Shown here: positions 53,625 through 61,735 of the stretch, one piece after another
How the letters are laid out: every line of letters starts with the position of its first letter
How positions within the stretch are numbered: the first letter of the stretch is position 1
DNA from: Pararhodobacter sp.
GTDB lineage: Bacteria > Pseudomonadota > Alphaproteobacteria > Rhodobacterales > Rhodobacteraceae
Direction: 5' to 3'
DNA length: 64,000 bases
Assembly (NCBI RefSeq): GCF_034676545.1
Contig: NZ_JAUCBZ010000015.1
Coordinates: 2,325,001 to 2,389,000, forward strand
Made by a program: the position numbers and the translations under genes
Notes under the pieces: model-generated
What the model was told of the DNA's origin: nothing
The model's input: only the letters and a program-made list of their open reading frames with translations
Database searches by the model: none

Positions 53625-54884
53625 TCAGGACGCAAGGGCCGCCATCAGCCGCGCCTTTTCCCCATGATCCTTCGGGTCCGACAGCGCCGTCGCCAGCGCC
53701 TCCAGCGAGGCAATCGAATGGCTGGCCCGGAACGTATCCACATGCGGCAGCATCGCCTGAACCCCGCGCGCCCGCGGCGCAAATCCATCCCAGCGCAGCA
53801 GCGGATTGAGCCAGATCAGCCGTTTGCACGACAGGTGCAGGCGCTGCATTTCCTTGCCCAGCAGCACCGGATCGTCGCGCTCCAATCCGTCGGTGATGAG
53901 CAGCACAACCGCCCCCTGACCGAGAACCCGACGCGACCAATCACGGTTGAAGTCGTGCAGACACGCCCCGATCCGCGTGCCGCCCTGCCAATCCTGCGCC
54001 TCGGCCCCCGCCGCCTTGAGGGCGGCATCGGCATCCTTGTGGCGCAGATGACGGGTGATATTCGTGAGCCGCGTACCAAAGGTGAAGGCGTGGACCTTGG
54101 CCCAGCCTTGCCCCTGCCGGTTGGCCACCGCATGCACGAAATGCAGCACCATGCGCGAATACGAGGACATCGAGCCCGAGATATCGCACAGCACCACCAA
54201 AGCAGGCCAGCGCGTGGTTGGCCGACGGCGCGCGATTGCCGTGATCTCGCCGCCATGCCGCGCCGCCTCGCGCAGCGTGCGGCGCGGATCGACCCGGCGC
54301 CCGGCCGCCGCCGCCGCCGCGCGCCGGGTGATCAACGGCGGCACCGGCAAGCTGAGGCGGGCCAACATGCGTCTGGCCTGCGCTGCCTCATCGCTGGACA
54401 TCTGCTCGAAATCCAGCCGGCGCAGCGTTTCATCGGCCGAGGCCGTGAACGAGGCGTCGATCTCGATCTCGGTGGGGGCGGTGTCGTCGCCAGTCGGGGG
54501 CGCGGGGGCCTCGACCCCATCGAGCAGCGCCTCGGCGGCCCGTTTGGCGCCGGGGTCGGCGGCTTGCTCATCGTGGGTGCCGTGAACAGCCGGCAACATC
54601 AGCGACATCATGTGATCCATGAACCGCGGATCGCGCCAGAACAGACGAAAGGTCTGGTTGAAGATCTGCCGCTCTTCGGGGCGATTCACGAAACAGGCGT
54701 GCAGCGTCCAGTAGAAATCGGTGCGCTTGGTGAACCCGGCCGCGGCCACGGCCTCGATGGCGGTCAGGATCCGGCCCGGTCCGATGGGCAGCCCGGCCTT
54801 GCGCAGCGCCCGGGCGAAATGGATCAGGTTCTGCGTGAGCTTCGGATCATCGGGCAGGGCCAGATCGGCATAGCGCGCGCTCAC
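53625..54884 (-). CDS. coxE: CoxE-like von Willebrand A domain protein
   Basis: This 419-residue protein has an N-terminal helical region (MSARYADLALPDDPKLTQNLIHFARALRKAGLPIGPGR) and a C-terminal VWA domain with the MIDAS motif DISGSMSSYS and the later metal-site residues in GGTRIGACLHDFNRDW and LLITDGLERDD. With CoxD, CoxE proteins take part in assembly of the sulfurated bimetal or Mo site. The gene is 61 bases downstream of coxD and shares its direction. It ends with a GC hairpin at 53598-53616, without a T tract. Confidence 0.9.
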   Translation of the reverse strand: MSARYADLALPDDPKLTQNLIHFARALRKAGLPIGPGRILTAIEAVAAAGFTKRTDFYWTLHACFVNRPEERQIFNQTFRLFWRDPRFMDHMMSLMLPAVHGTHDEQAADPGAKRAAEALLDGVEAPAPPTGDDTAPTEIEIDASFTASADETLRRLDFEQMSSDEAAQARRMLARLSLPVPPLITRRAAAAAAGRRVDPRRTLREAARHGGEITAIARRRPTTRWPALVVLCDISGSMSSYSRMVLHFVHAVANRQGQGWAKVHAFTFGTRLTNITRHLRHKDADAALKAAGAEAQDWQGGTRIGACLHDFNRDWSRRVLGQGAVVLLITDGLERDDPVLLGKEMQRLHLSCKRLIWLNPLLRWDGFAPRARGVQAMLPHVDTFRASHSIASLEALATALSDPKDHGEKARLMAALAS

Positions 54885-54912
54885 GCGGCACCCGTGGGGT
54901 TTTTGAGTATTT

Positions 54913-54934
54913 TTGGCAAGATGAAATCGATGGG
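54913..54934 (+). repeat. dispersed repeat core between coxD and coxE
   Basis: GAGTATTTTTGGCAAGATGA continuing into AATCGAT lies in the 61-base coxD-coxE gap. It is almost identical to the core of the element at 36606-36660 (two differences over 23 bases) but lacks its GC palindrome, so it is a partial copy. It may mark a boundary of a mobile intergenic element. Confidence 0.6.
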
Positions 54935-54945
54935 CATGTCAGGGC

Positions 54946-55860
54946 TTACGCGGGGGCCAGGGATTTGCGGGCCTCGTCGAGGAGTTTTCCGGCCTCCAAC
55001 CCCTGCAATCGGGCGATGTCGTCCTGGTATTTGAGGATCGCGCCGAGCGTGTCGGCGATGACCTCGGGCGAGAGGGTGAGCACGTCGAGCGCCAGCAGGC
55101 ATTTGGCCCAGTCGATGGTTTCCGCAACACCGGGTTTCTTGAACAGATCCTCGTGGCGCAGGCGTTGCACGAAGGCCACGACCTCGTGCGAGAGGGTGGC
55201 GGCGGCCTCGGGGACGCGGGCGTTGAGGATGGCCAGTTCGCGGGTGAAGTCGGGGTAGTCGACCCAGTGATAGAGGCAGCGGCGCTTGAGCGCGTCATGC
55301 ACCTCGCGGGTGCGGTTCGAGGTGAGGATGACGATGGGGGGTTCGGGGGCGGCAATGGTGCCGAGTTCGGGGATGGTAACCTGAAAATCACTGAGAGCTT
55401 CGAGCAGGAAGGCTTCGAAAGGTTCATCGGTGCGGTCGATTTCGTCGATCAGCAGGACCGGCGCGCCGCCGGGCTGGGGGCGCATGGCTTGCAACAAGGG
55501 GCGCTCGATCAGGAAATCGGGGCCGAACACTTCGGTGCGCAAAGTGTCGCGGTCGGAAGTGGCGGTGGCCTCGGCGGCGCGGATCGCCACCATTTGCGCG
55601 GCAAAATTCCATTCATAGACCGCGCTGGCCGCGTCGAGCCCTTCGTAACATTGCAAGCGGATCAGGCGGCGGCCCAGTGCCGTGGCAATCGCTTTGGCGA
55701 TTTCGGTCTTGCCGGTGCCGGCCTCGCCCTCGAGGAACAAGGGTTTTCCGAGTTTCAACGCCAGAAAGGTGACCGTGGCCAAGGCGCGGCCGCAGACGTA
55801 TTTTTGTCCGGCCAGCAGGGTTTGCACATCGTCAATCGTCGTCAGGGGGAGTTTGGTCAC
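54946..55860 (-). CDS. coxD: CoxD-like MoxR AAA+ ATPase
   Basis: This 304-residue MoxR-group ATPase has Walker A GEAGTGKTE (about residue 41), Walker B APVLLIDEIDRTDEPFEAF, sensor 1 IVILTSNRTRE and the arginine-finger segment LKRRCLYHWVDYP. MoxR proteins team with VWA-domain proteins to remodel or load cofactor-containing enzymes; CoxD does this for the Mo-hydroxylase. It is the most upstream gene of the minus-strand cluster, with its coxE partner next. No coxG-type SRPBCC gene is visible within the window. Confidence 0.94.
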   Translation of the reverse strand: MTKLPLTTIDDVQTLLAGQKYVCGRALATVTFLALKLGKPLFLEGEAGTGKTEIAKAIATALGRRLIRLQCYEGLDAASAVYEWNFAAQMVAIRAAEATATSDRDTLRTEVFGPDFLIERPLLQAMRPQPGGAPVLLIDEIDRTDEPFEAFLLEALSDFQVTIPELGTIAAPEPPIVILTSNRTREVHDALKRRCLYHWVDYPDFTRELAILNARVPEAAATLSHEVVAFVQRLRHEDLFKKPGVAETIDWAKCLLALDVLTLSPEVIADTLGAILKYQDDIARLQGLEAGKLLDEARKSLAPA

Positions 55861-56082
55861 GCCTTGGGCCTCCGAGATCTGGTTCGGCCATGGTGTGGCG
55901 CGCGCGCCCGGGGGTCAAGCGGGGAACGTCGAGGGCGCGGGCGCACGGCTTGCGAAAACCGGCATGAACAGCCGATAGCGCCGAGACCGGGTCTGTGGCC
56001 AAGGGTCGGGTGTATTTGGCGGCGGGTGCGGCGTCGGGCGACAAGGGGTGCCTTCGCGGCGGTGGGCGGGAACCGGCGAGTT

Positions 56083-56721
56083 CTAACGTTTGCGCGCCGC
56101 GATGAACCGGCCCAAGGGCGAGCCGGAGGGGTCGAAGGATTCGACGATCTCGAACCCGGCGGCACGGATCTGGCCCTCGAGCGAAGCGACCGACATCAGC
56201 TTGAAGTATGGCGCTTTGCCAAACAGGCGCATGATGGCAACCAAGGGCCACAACACCGTGCGCCAGCCCGAGATGCAGGCCGATTTCGAGATGAACAGGC
56301 CGCCGGGCGACAAGAGGGCATGGGCTTTGCGCGCCACCTCGCCGGGGTCTGGGACGAGGTGCAGCATGTTGAACGCCAGGATCGCATCGAAAGGGCCGGG
56401 GCCAAGGGCGGGATCGCCCAGCGCGCCCTGCACGTTGATCACCGTGTCGACGCCTGCCGCAACGGTCTTTTCGCGCCCGATGGCGACCATTTCGGCGGAG
56501 ATATCGCTGGCGGTATACTGTGCGACATCGGGGGCCAGCAGCAGGGCGGTGGATGCGGTGCCGCAGCCGATTTCCAGCACCTTGTCGGTGGGTTTGAGAT
56601 AGGCGCGGGTATGGGCGAGCGTCTTTTCATAGGCGGCCATGTTGCCGATGGGACGGGTTGCGTATTTGCGCGCGACGCGGTCCCAGAATTGGCCTGCGGT
56701 GGTCTCGGTCATAGCGGTCAT
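56083..56721 (-). CDS. class I SAM-dependent methyltransferase
   Basis: This 212-residue protein has the SAM-binding motif I VLEIGCGTASTALLLAP, an acidic ribose-binding residue in ASDISAEMV, and motif III FDAILAFNMLHLVPDP. The C-terminal WRTVLWPLVAIMRLFGKAPYFKLMS is typical of a broad family with small-molecule or lipid substrates. The start at 56721 lies 8 bases after AAGGAG; an ATG six bases upstream is too close to that site. It is divergent from a LysR regulator across 75 bases, which probably controls it. The substrate is unknown. Confidence 0.82.
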   Translation of the reverse strand: MTAMTETTAGQFWDRVARKYATRPIGNMAAYEKTLAHTRAYLKPTDKVLEIGCGTASTALLLAPDVAQYTASDISAEMVAIGREKTVAAGVDTVINVQGALGDPALGPGPFDAILAFNMLHLVPDPGEVARKAHALLSPGGLFISKSACISGWRTVLWPLVAIMRLFGKAPYFKLMSVASLEGQIRAAGFEIVESFDPSGSPLGRFIAARKR

Positions 56722-56796
56722 CGGCATATCTCCTTGTTGCGGGCAGCATAGACGCTGTGGGGCCTCAAGAAAATTGCATAAATTGGTATTCGTGCT

Positions 56797-57696
56797 ATGC
56801 ATAATCGCATGAATTGGCAGGCGATATCCTTTGACTGGAATCAGGTGCGGGCGTTTCTGGCGACCGCCGAGGAGGGCAGCCTCTCGGCGGCGGCGCGCGC
56901 CCTGGGTCTGGCGCAGCCGACCCTGGGGCGGCAGGTCGCGGCGTTGGAGGATCGGCTGGGGGTGACCCTGTTCGAGCGCGCCGGACGCGGGGTGAGCCTG
57001 ACGCAATCGGGGCGCGACCTGTTGGATCACGTCCGCGCGATGGGCGAGGCGGCGACCCGGATCGCGCTGGTTGCGGCGGGCCGGGCCGAGGGGGTTGCGG
57101 GCAAGGTGTGCATCAGTGCCAGTGACGCGATGGCGGCCTATCTGTTGCCCGACATCATGGCTGAACTGTCCGAAACCGCGCCCGAGATCGAGATCGAGAT
57201 ACTGGCGACCAATTCGCTCAGCGATCTGTTGCGGCGCGAGGCGGATATCGCCATTCGCCATGTGCGCCCCGAGGAGCCCGATCTGGTGGCAAGGCTGATC
57301 CGCGACGGGCAGGCCAACCTCTATGCCGCGCCTGCGTTCCTGCGGCGTCACGGGCGGCCGCTGACGGTCGAGGCTCTGCGTGATCTGCCGTTCATCGGCA
57401 TGGCCAGCCCGGAGCGTATGGCGATGGAGTTCGCGCGCATGGGCCTGCCGGTCACGGCCCGCAATTTTCGCCATTACAGCGACAATACGGTGGTCGGCTG
57501 GGAGATGGTGCGGCGCGGTCTGGGGGTCGGCGCGATGATCGACGATATTGCGCGACGCACGCCCGGCGTCGAGCGCATCGTGCCTGAGTTTCCGGCGATT
57601 CCGGTGCAGATCTGGCTGACGACGCATCGCGAGTTGCGCACCAGCAAGCGCATTCGCGTGGTGTTCGATTTCCTCGCCGAGGCGTTGGCGCGGTAG
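56797..57696 (+). CDS. LysR-family regulator divergent from the methyltransferase
   Basis: This 299-residue LysR protein has an N-terminal winged helix (VRAFLATAEEGSLSAAARALGLAQPTLGRQVAALEDRLGVTLF) and a substrate domain with VCISASDAMAAYLLPDIM and RREADIAIRHVRP. It resembles the mmsA-linked LysR in layout. Two starts are possible, 56797 and the ATG at 56809; neither has a strong ribosome site. The start region carries a repeated GCATAAATTGG / GCATGAATTGG motif at 56777 and 56807, a likely autoregulatory site. A strong terminator follows. Confidence 0.86.
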   Translation: MHNRMNWQAISFDWNQVRAFLATAEEGSLSAAARALGLAQPTLGRQVAALEDRLGVTLFERAGRGVSLTQSGRDLLDHVRAMGEAATRIALVAAGRAEGVAGKVCISASDAMAAYLLPDIMAELSETAPEIEIEILATNSLSDLLRREADIAIRHVRPEEPDLVARLIRDGQANLYAAPAFLRRHGRPLTVEALRDLPFIGMASPERMAMEFARMGLPVTARNFRHYSDNTVVGWEMVRRGLGVGAMIDDIARRTPGVERIVPEFPAIPVQIWLTTHRELRTSKRIRVVFDFLAEALAR

Positions 57697-57701
57697 GGTG
57701 G

Positions 57702-57731
57702 AACGCCCGCCGGGGGGGTGGCGGGCGTTTT
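57702..57731 (+). terminator. intrinsic terminator of the LysR gene
   Basis: The stem AACGCCCGCC/GGCGGGCGTT (10 bp) with an 8-base loop of mostly G is followed by TTT and lies 5 bases after the stop. Confidence 0.85.
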
Positions 57732-57736
57732 CAAAT

Positions 57737-57778
57737 GCGGATCAGGTCAGGCGGATCAGGTCAGGCGGATCAGGTCAG
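57737..57778. repeat. three 14-base tandem repeats at the end of aspC
   Basis: GCGGATCAGGTCAG occurs three times without a gap. The last copy contains the aminotransferase stop and final codons (minus strand), while the first two lie just beyond it. It probably expanded by slippage from the coding end of the gene. 14 is not a multiple of three, so further growth would not extend the protein. Confidence 0.95.
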
Positions 57779-58972
57779 ACTGCGGCAGAAGGTCTGGATG
57801 CGGGTGCAGGCCTCGGTCAGGGCGGCGTCGGAGGTGGCGTAGCTCACGCGGAAATTCGGGCTGATGCCAAAGGCCGAGCCGAACACCACGGCGACGCCGG
57901 TTTCCTCCAGCAGCGCCTTGGCGAAACTCTCGTCATCCGTGATCGCCGTGCCGCCGCCCGAGGTCTTGCCGAGGCAGCCCGAAATGTCGGGGTAGACATA
58001 GAAGGCACCCTCGGGCTTCGGGCAGGTGATGCCGGGGGCGGCATTGAGCATCTCGACCACCAGATTGCGGCGTCGCTGGAACGCGGCGCGGAATTCCACC
58101 AGGAAATCCTGTGGCCCGTTCAGCGCCTCGACCGCGGCCCATTGCGCGATGGTGTTGGGGTTCGAGGTGCTCTGCGACTGGATCGTCGCCATCGCCTTGA
58201 TCAGCGCCACCGGACCCGCCGCATAGCCGATCCGCCAGCCGGTCATCGCATAGGCTTTGGAGACGCCGTTGCAGGTCAGGGTGCGGTCGTAAAGACCGGG
58301 TTCGACCTGGGCGGGGGTGACGAATTCAAAATCGTCGAACACCAGATGCTCGTACATATCGTCCGACATGATCCAGACATGCGGGTGTTTCATCAGCACA
58401 TCGGTCAGCGCCTTCAGCTCGGTGCGGGTATAGCCGGCCCCCGTCGGGTTCGAGGGCGAGTTGAAGATCAGCCATTTGGTGTTTGGCGTGATCGCAGCGT
58501 CCAGCTTTTCGGGCGTCAGTTTGAAGTGCGACTCGATCCCGCAGGGCACGGTCACGGGCGTGCCTCCGGCCAGCAACACCATGTCCGGATAGCTCACCCA
58601 ATAGGGCGCGGGAATGATCACCTCATCGCCGGGATTCAGCGTGCAAACCAGCGCATTATACAGGATCTGCTTGCCGCCGGTGCCGACGCTGACCTGATTG
58701 GGCGCATAGGTCAGCCCGTTTTCCCGCGCGAATTTGGCGCAGATCGCCTTTTTCAGTTCCGGAATGCCGTCAACCGCCGTGTATTTCGTTTTCCCGCCGT
58801 CAATGGCCGCTTTTGCCGCGTCCTTGATGTGTTGTGGCGTGTCAAAGTCCGGCTCACCGGCCCCCAGGCCAATGACGTCTTTGCCCGCTGCCTTCATCTC
58901 TGCGGCCATGTTGGTCACCGCAATGGTTGCCGAAGGTTTGATGCGCGACAGGGTGTCAGACAGGAAGGGCAT
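57770..58972 (-). CDS. aspC: aspartate aminotransferase (class I, PLP)
   Basis: This 400-residue fold-type I aminotransferase of the alphaproteobacterial AatA type opens MPFLSDTLSRIKPSATIAVTNMA and has GLGAGEPDFDTP, FNSPSNPTGAGYTRTEL and the PLP-lysine in NGVSKAYAMTGWRIGYAAGP. The Arg that binds the substrate carboxylate is in SPNFRVSYATSD. It converts aspartate and 2-oxoglutarate to oxaloacetate and glutamate, possibly with prephenate activity. The start at 58972 follows CGGAG. Its 3' end contains three tandem 14-base repeats. Confidence 0.94.
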   Translation of the reverse strand: MPFLSDTLSRIKPSATIAVTNMAAEMKAAGKDVIGLGAGEPDFDTPQHIKDAAKAAIDGGKTKYTAVDGIPELKKAICAKFARENGLTYAPNQVSVGTGGKQILYNALVCTLNPGDEVIIPAPYWVSYPDMVLLAGGTPVTVPCGIESHFKLTPEKLDAAITPNTKWLIFNSPSNPTGAGYTRTELKALTDVLMKHPHVWIMSDDMYEHLVFDDFEFVTPAQVEPGLYDRTLTCNGVSKAYAMTGWRIGYAAGPVALIKAMATIQSQSTSNPNTIAQWAAVEALNGPQDFLVEFRAAFQRRRNLVVEMLNAAPGITCPKPEGAFYVYPDISGCLGKTSGGGTAITDDESFAKALLEETGVAVVFGSAFGISPNFRVSYATSDAALTEACTRIQTFCRSLT

Positions 58973-59076
58973 GGGCGGACTCCGGTTTGTGTTTTCCGGA
59001 CCCATCTCATATGGTGATGGGCGCCCCCATACAAGAGCGAACGCGCGTGTCTGCGCGCTCGGAGCAAGGAGATCTC

Positions 59077-59493
59077 ATGGCCGAAAATTGGTATTCCGAG
59101 GAACACGCGACACTGGGCGATCGCTTGGCGGCGGCGCGCGAGGCGGCAGGTATGTCGGCGAATGAATGCGCGCAACGCATTGGTGTCAGGGCGAAAACCT
59201 TCAGCGACTGGGAGAATGACGTCTCTGAGCCGCGCGCCAATCAGTTGCAGATGTTGACCGCCTTGCTGAATGTCTCGCTGCGCTGGCTGCTGACGGGCGA
59301 GGGCGGTGACATATCCCTGCCGGACGCGCAGCACACGGAGCTCGACTCGCATTTGAAGGCCACGCTGGGAGAGTTGCGTCAGGTGCGCGCCGATATGCTG
59401 AAAATGGGCGAAAGGCTGGGCCGATTGGAGAAATCTCTGCGCGTCCAAATGACGCGGTCTCTTGAGAGGCAGGATGGGATGGACGATGCGTGA
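59077..59493 (+). CDS. XRE-family helix-turn-helix protein
   Basis: This 138-residue protein has an N-terminal helix-turn-helix (LGDRLAAAREAAGMSANECAQRIGVRAKTFSDWENDVSEPRANQLQMLTALLNVSLRWLL), followed by a C-terminal coiled coil (LKATLGELRQVRADMLKMGERLGRLEKSL). The start at 59077 follows AAGGAG at 7-bp spacing. Its last 8 bases overlap the sdhE start, so they are co-translated. A regulator of this kind next to sdhE is common in Rhodobacterales; its targets are unknown. Confidence 0.86.
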   Translation: MAENWYSEEHATLGDRLAAAREAAGMSANECAQRIGVRAKTFSDWENDVSEPRANQLQMLTALLNVSLRWLLTGEGGDISLPDAQHTELDSHLKATLGELRQVRADMLKMGERLGRLEKSLRVQMTRSLERQDGMDDA

Positions 59494-59770
59494 GCGGACA
59501 GATCTGAAGCGATTGCGCATGCGATCGTGGCGGCGCGGGATCAAGGAAATGGACCTGATCCTTGGCCCTTGGGCAGATGAGGCGCTGACCACGCTGTCCG
59601 AGCACGAGTTGGACCGTTTCGAGGCCCTGCTCAACGAGAACGACCATGACCTGTATCAATGGGTCACGGCGCGGATCGGCGCGGGGACGACGCAGCCCAA
59701 AGGGCCGGTTGGCTATGCTGGCTTGCTGGACACCATTGCCGCCCATGCCGCCACCCGGTTGCGGGCCTAA
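59486..59770 (+). CDS. sdhE: FAD assembly factor SdhE
   Basis: This 94-residue helical protein (DUF339) helps attach FAD covalently to succinate dehydrogenase. The diagnostic motif RSWRRGIKEMDLILGPWADEAL is present near the N-terminus, with the RGxxE box used for flavinylation, and FEALLNENDHDLYQWV follows. The start at 59486 overlaps the upstream regulator gene. A strong terminator hairpin follows the stop. Confidence 0.94.
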   Translation: MRERTDLKRLRMRSWRRGIKEMDLILGPWADEALTTLSEHELDRFEALLNENDHDLYQWVTARIGAGTTQPKGPVGYAGLLDTIAAHAATRLRA

Positions 59771-59796
59771 GAACCAGACGCGGTGGTTGCGACTGA

Positions 59797-59824
59797 AAAG
59801 GCCGGGTCGTTGGACCCGGCCTTT
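59797..59824. terminator. bidirectional terminator after sdhE
   Basis: A perfect 12-bp stem (AAAGGCCGGGTC/GACCCGGCCTTT) with a 4-base loop is followed by GTTT on the plus strand. On the minus strand it follows the convergent secreted-protein gene and ends in TTTTCAG, so it can serve both. Confidence 0.88.
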
Positions 59825-59845
59825 GTTTCGTTGTGCAAGTTTGGC

Positions 59846-60796
59846 TTACTTGCTGGGTGCCGTTGGCTGACCCTGAGGTGCCTGAGGGCTATAGGCATTG
59901 ACCGAAATCGACGATGCACATCCCGCATCAAAAGACCCAACCCAGACATCATAGCGACCCGAAGGCGCGTTCTCGATGACAATGCCGGGATTCAGGTTGT
60001 TGGAGTCGTCATTGAACATCCACTCCGCCATGGAGTTGTTGATCAGCAGCGTCTGGTCACACGCACCTGTCACACTGATATCAAGCGTGATTGGCTGGTT
60101 CTGATTGTCGAAATACAGCGAGAAATTCGGCGCGGCGGTCAGGTAGCCATGGGCCGGAACGTCGCAGGTGCTTTCGAACATATTGAGCGGGCCACCAGCC
60201 TGAACCTGCCGCTCCTCACGCTGGCCATTGACGATTTGCCATTCTGCGCCACCAAGCGACCACTCAGGACACTGTGCGGCGGTTTGCTGTCCGCCCGATC
60301 CCGAGGGTGGAAAGGTTTCGGCAATCAACGTCGCCGAACAGGCTTGCTGGCTGTAGGTGCCGACCCAGACGTCATAGCGTCCACTGGTGGCGGCGGGCAA
60401 GCGCACTGCCGGGTTCATTTGATTTGTATCGTCGTTGAAGAACCACTGCCCGGTCGCGTTGTTGACCAGAAGTGCGGTATCGCAGGTGCCGTCTACGCGC
60501 AGTTCCAGATCGCGGCCCATGCCCCGATCATCGTAGGAAAGCGAGAAATTCGGCGCGGCGGTGATAAAGCCGACGCCCTCGACGGTGGTGCATTCGCGCA
60601 GGTTCAAGGCACCGCCCGCGAAGACCGGATATTGTTGCGGAGCCCAGGCCTGTTCGGCATCGGTGGCGATTGGCACGCCCCCCAACTGCCACTCTGGGCA
60701 TTGCTGCGCCATTGCGGCGCTGGCGCTCAACGCGCCAAAAGCCGCGCCGGTTGCGACCACAATAAGGCCGCGACGGATCGAATGAAATGCGTGCAT
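59846..60796 (-). CDS. secreted protein with two tandem pre-peptidase-C-like domains
   Basis: This 316-residue protein has an N-terminal signal (VVATGAAFGALSASAAMA) and two copies of a domain of about 125 residues, each with CPEWxLGG, then GGxLNxxECT, then AAPNFSLxxD, CDxxLLxNN, WxFNDDxNxxNP and SGRYDVWVGx. The Asn/Asp-rich core (FNDDSNNLNP) resembles PPC beta-sandwich domains attached to secreted peptidases, but no catalytic domain is present. Cysteine pairs occur in each copy, consistent with disulfides. A single-copy paralogue lies 200 bases upstream on the same strand. Function unknown. Confidence 0.75.
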   Translation of the reverse strand: MHAFHSIRRGLIVVATGAAFGALSASAAMAQQCPEWQLGGVPIATDAEQAWAPQQYPVFAGGALNLRECTTVEGVGFITAAPNFSLSYDDRGMGRDLELRVDGTCDTALLVNNATGQWFFNDDTNQMNPAVRLPAATSGRYDVWVGTYSQQACSATLIAETFPPSGSGGQQTAAQCPEWSLGGAEWQIVNGQREERQVQAGGPLNMFESTCDVPAHGYLTAAPNFSLYFDNQNQPITLDISVTGACDQTLLINNSMAEWMFNDDSNNLNPGIVIENAPSGRYDVWVGSFDAGCASSISVNAYSPQAPQGQPTAPSK

Positions 60797-60945
60797 TGTA
60801 TGCTCCTTTGAAAACAGGGTTTTGCGAGGAGCGTGGCGGTTAAAAGCAGGTCCGTCAAGGGCCTGAAACGATCCGTTCCTTTCATGTCTTGGTGAAGACC
60901 TCGAAACAAATCACGCCCGCCCGAGCGCACGAGGCACAACAGCAA

Positions 60946-60969
60946 CGCCGAGCCCCGCAGGGCTCGGCG
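60946..60969 (-). terminator. terminator between the two secreted-protein genes
   Basis: A perfect 10-bp stem CGCCGAGCCC/GGGCTCGGCG with a 4-base loop lies 27 bases after the stop of the single-domain gene. The minus strand has only TTG after the stem, so the terminator is of moderate strength. Confidence 0.7.
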
Positions 60970-60996
60970 CTGTGGTTTTCGCGCGGATTGGAACGA

Positions 60997-61464
60997 TCAG
61001 AAGCTTTCGATGGTCAGCGTGGCGGCGCATGTGGTGGCGTCAAAGGTTCCGACCCAGATGTCGTAGCGACCATCGGGTGCGCCCTCGACCCGCAGGCGCG
61101 GATGCATTTGCGCATCGTCATCGTTGAACAGCCACTCGGCATTGGCCGTGTTGACCAGCAAGACCGTATCACAATCGCCGGTCACGCGGAATTCCAGCGC
61201 GCGCCCCATGCCAAGACCATCATAGATCAGCGAGAAGTCGGGCGAGGAGATGATATGGCCGACACCCGGGACAGACGGGCAGTCTGCCAGGACCAGATCC
61301 CCGCCGGCGATGACGGTGCTGCTTTGCGGAACCCAGACGTCTTCGGCCGAATATTCCAGCGTGGCACCGGGGTTTTCGTAGCTCGGGCAGGCTTGTGCTG
61401 CGGCCAGTCCGGGCGCGCCAAGGGCCAGGGTGGCTGCAAAAAGTGCTTTGGTCAGAAAATTCAT
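60997..61464 (-). CDS. secreted single-domain paralogue
   Basis: This 155-residue protein has a signal peptide (MNFLTKALFAATLALGAPGLAAA) and one copy of the domain repeated in the neighbouring protein: GGDLVLADCPSVPG, then SSPDFSLIYDGLGMGRALEFRV, then CDTVLLVNTANAEWLFNDDDAQMHPR and GRYDIWVGTFDATTCAATL. Four cysteines are kept. The start at 61464 follows AAGGAG; the longer frame to 61521 is unlikely. The pair probably arose by local duplication, followed by internal doubling in the other gene. Confidence 0.75.
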   Translation of the reverse strand: MNFLTKALFAATLALGAPGLAAAQACPSYENPGATLEYSAEDVWVPQSSTVIAGGDLVLADCPSVPGVGHIISSPDFSLIYDGLGMGRALEFRVTGDCDTVLLVNTANAEWLFNDDDAQMHPRLRVEGAPDGRYDIWVGTFDATTCAATLTIESF

Positions 61465-61735
61465 CGAACGGTCTCCTTGGATGTTCAGGCCGGGTATGAG
61501 GGTCGGCAAGATTGGCGTCAAATGGTGATCAAGTCGCTGACATAGTTGTGATATTCACGACCCGCCGGGCCGCCCTGATGGCGTGCCGCGAATTGTGGCA
61601 CATCGAGGGCCTGATGGAAAAGCCGGCTTTTCGAGACTTATTGCGAAAAATGTCTGGAAAATCTTCCATCACTTAACCCTGTATTTGCAATTTGGCGGTC
61701 AGTATGGCCCTTGAAACCCGATGGTCGGAGGCCTC
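61465..61735. promoter_or_regulatory. divergent promoter region with a palindrome before ldtR
   Basis: These 271 bases separate the single-domain secreted gene and ldtR. They contain TGGAA-AATC-TTCCA (61655-61668), a perfect 5-bp inverted repeat, in an AT-richer stretch 68-81 bases before the ldtR start. No other recognisable feature was found. Confidence 0.4.
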
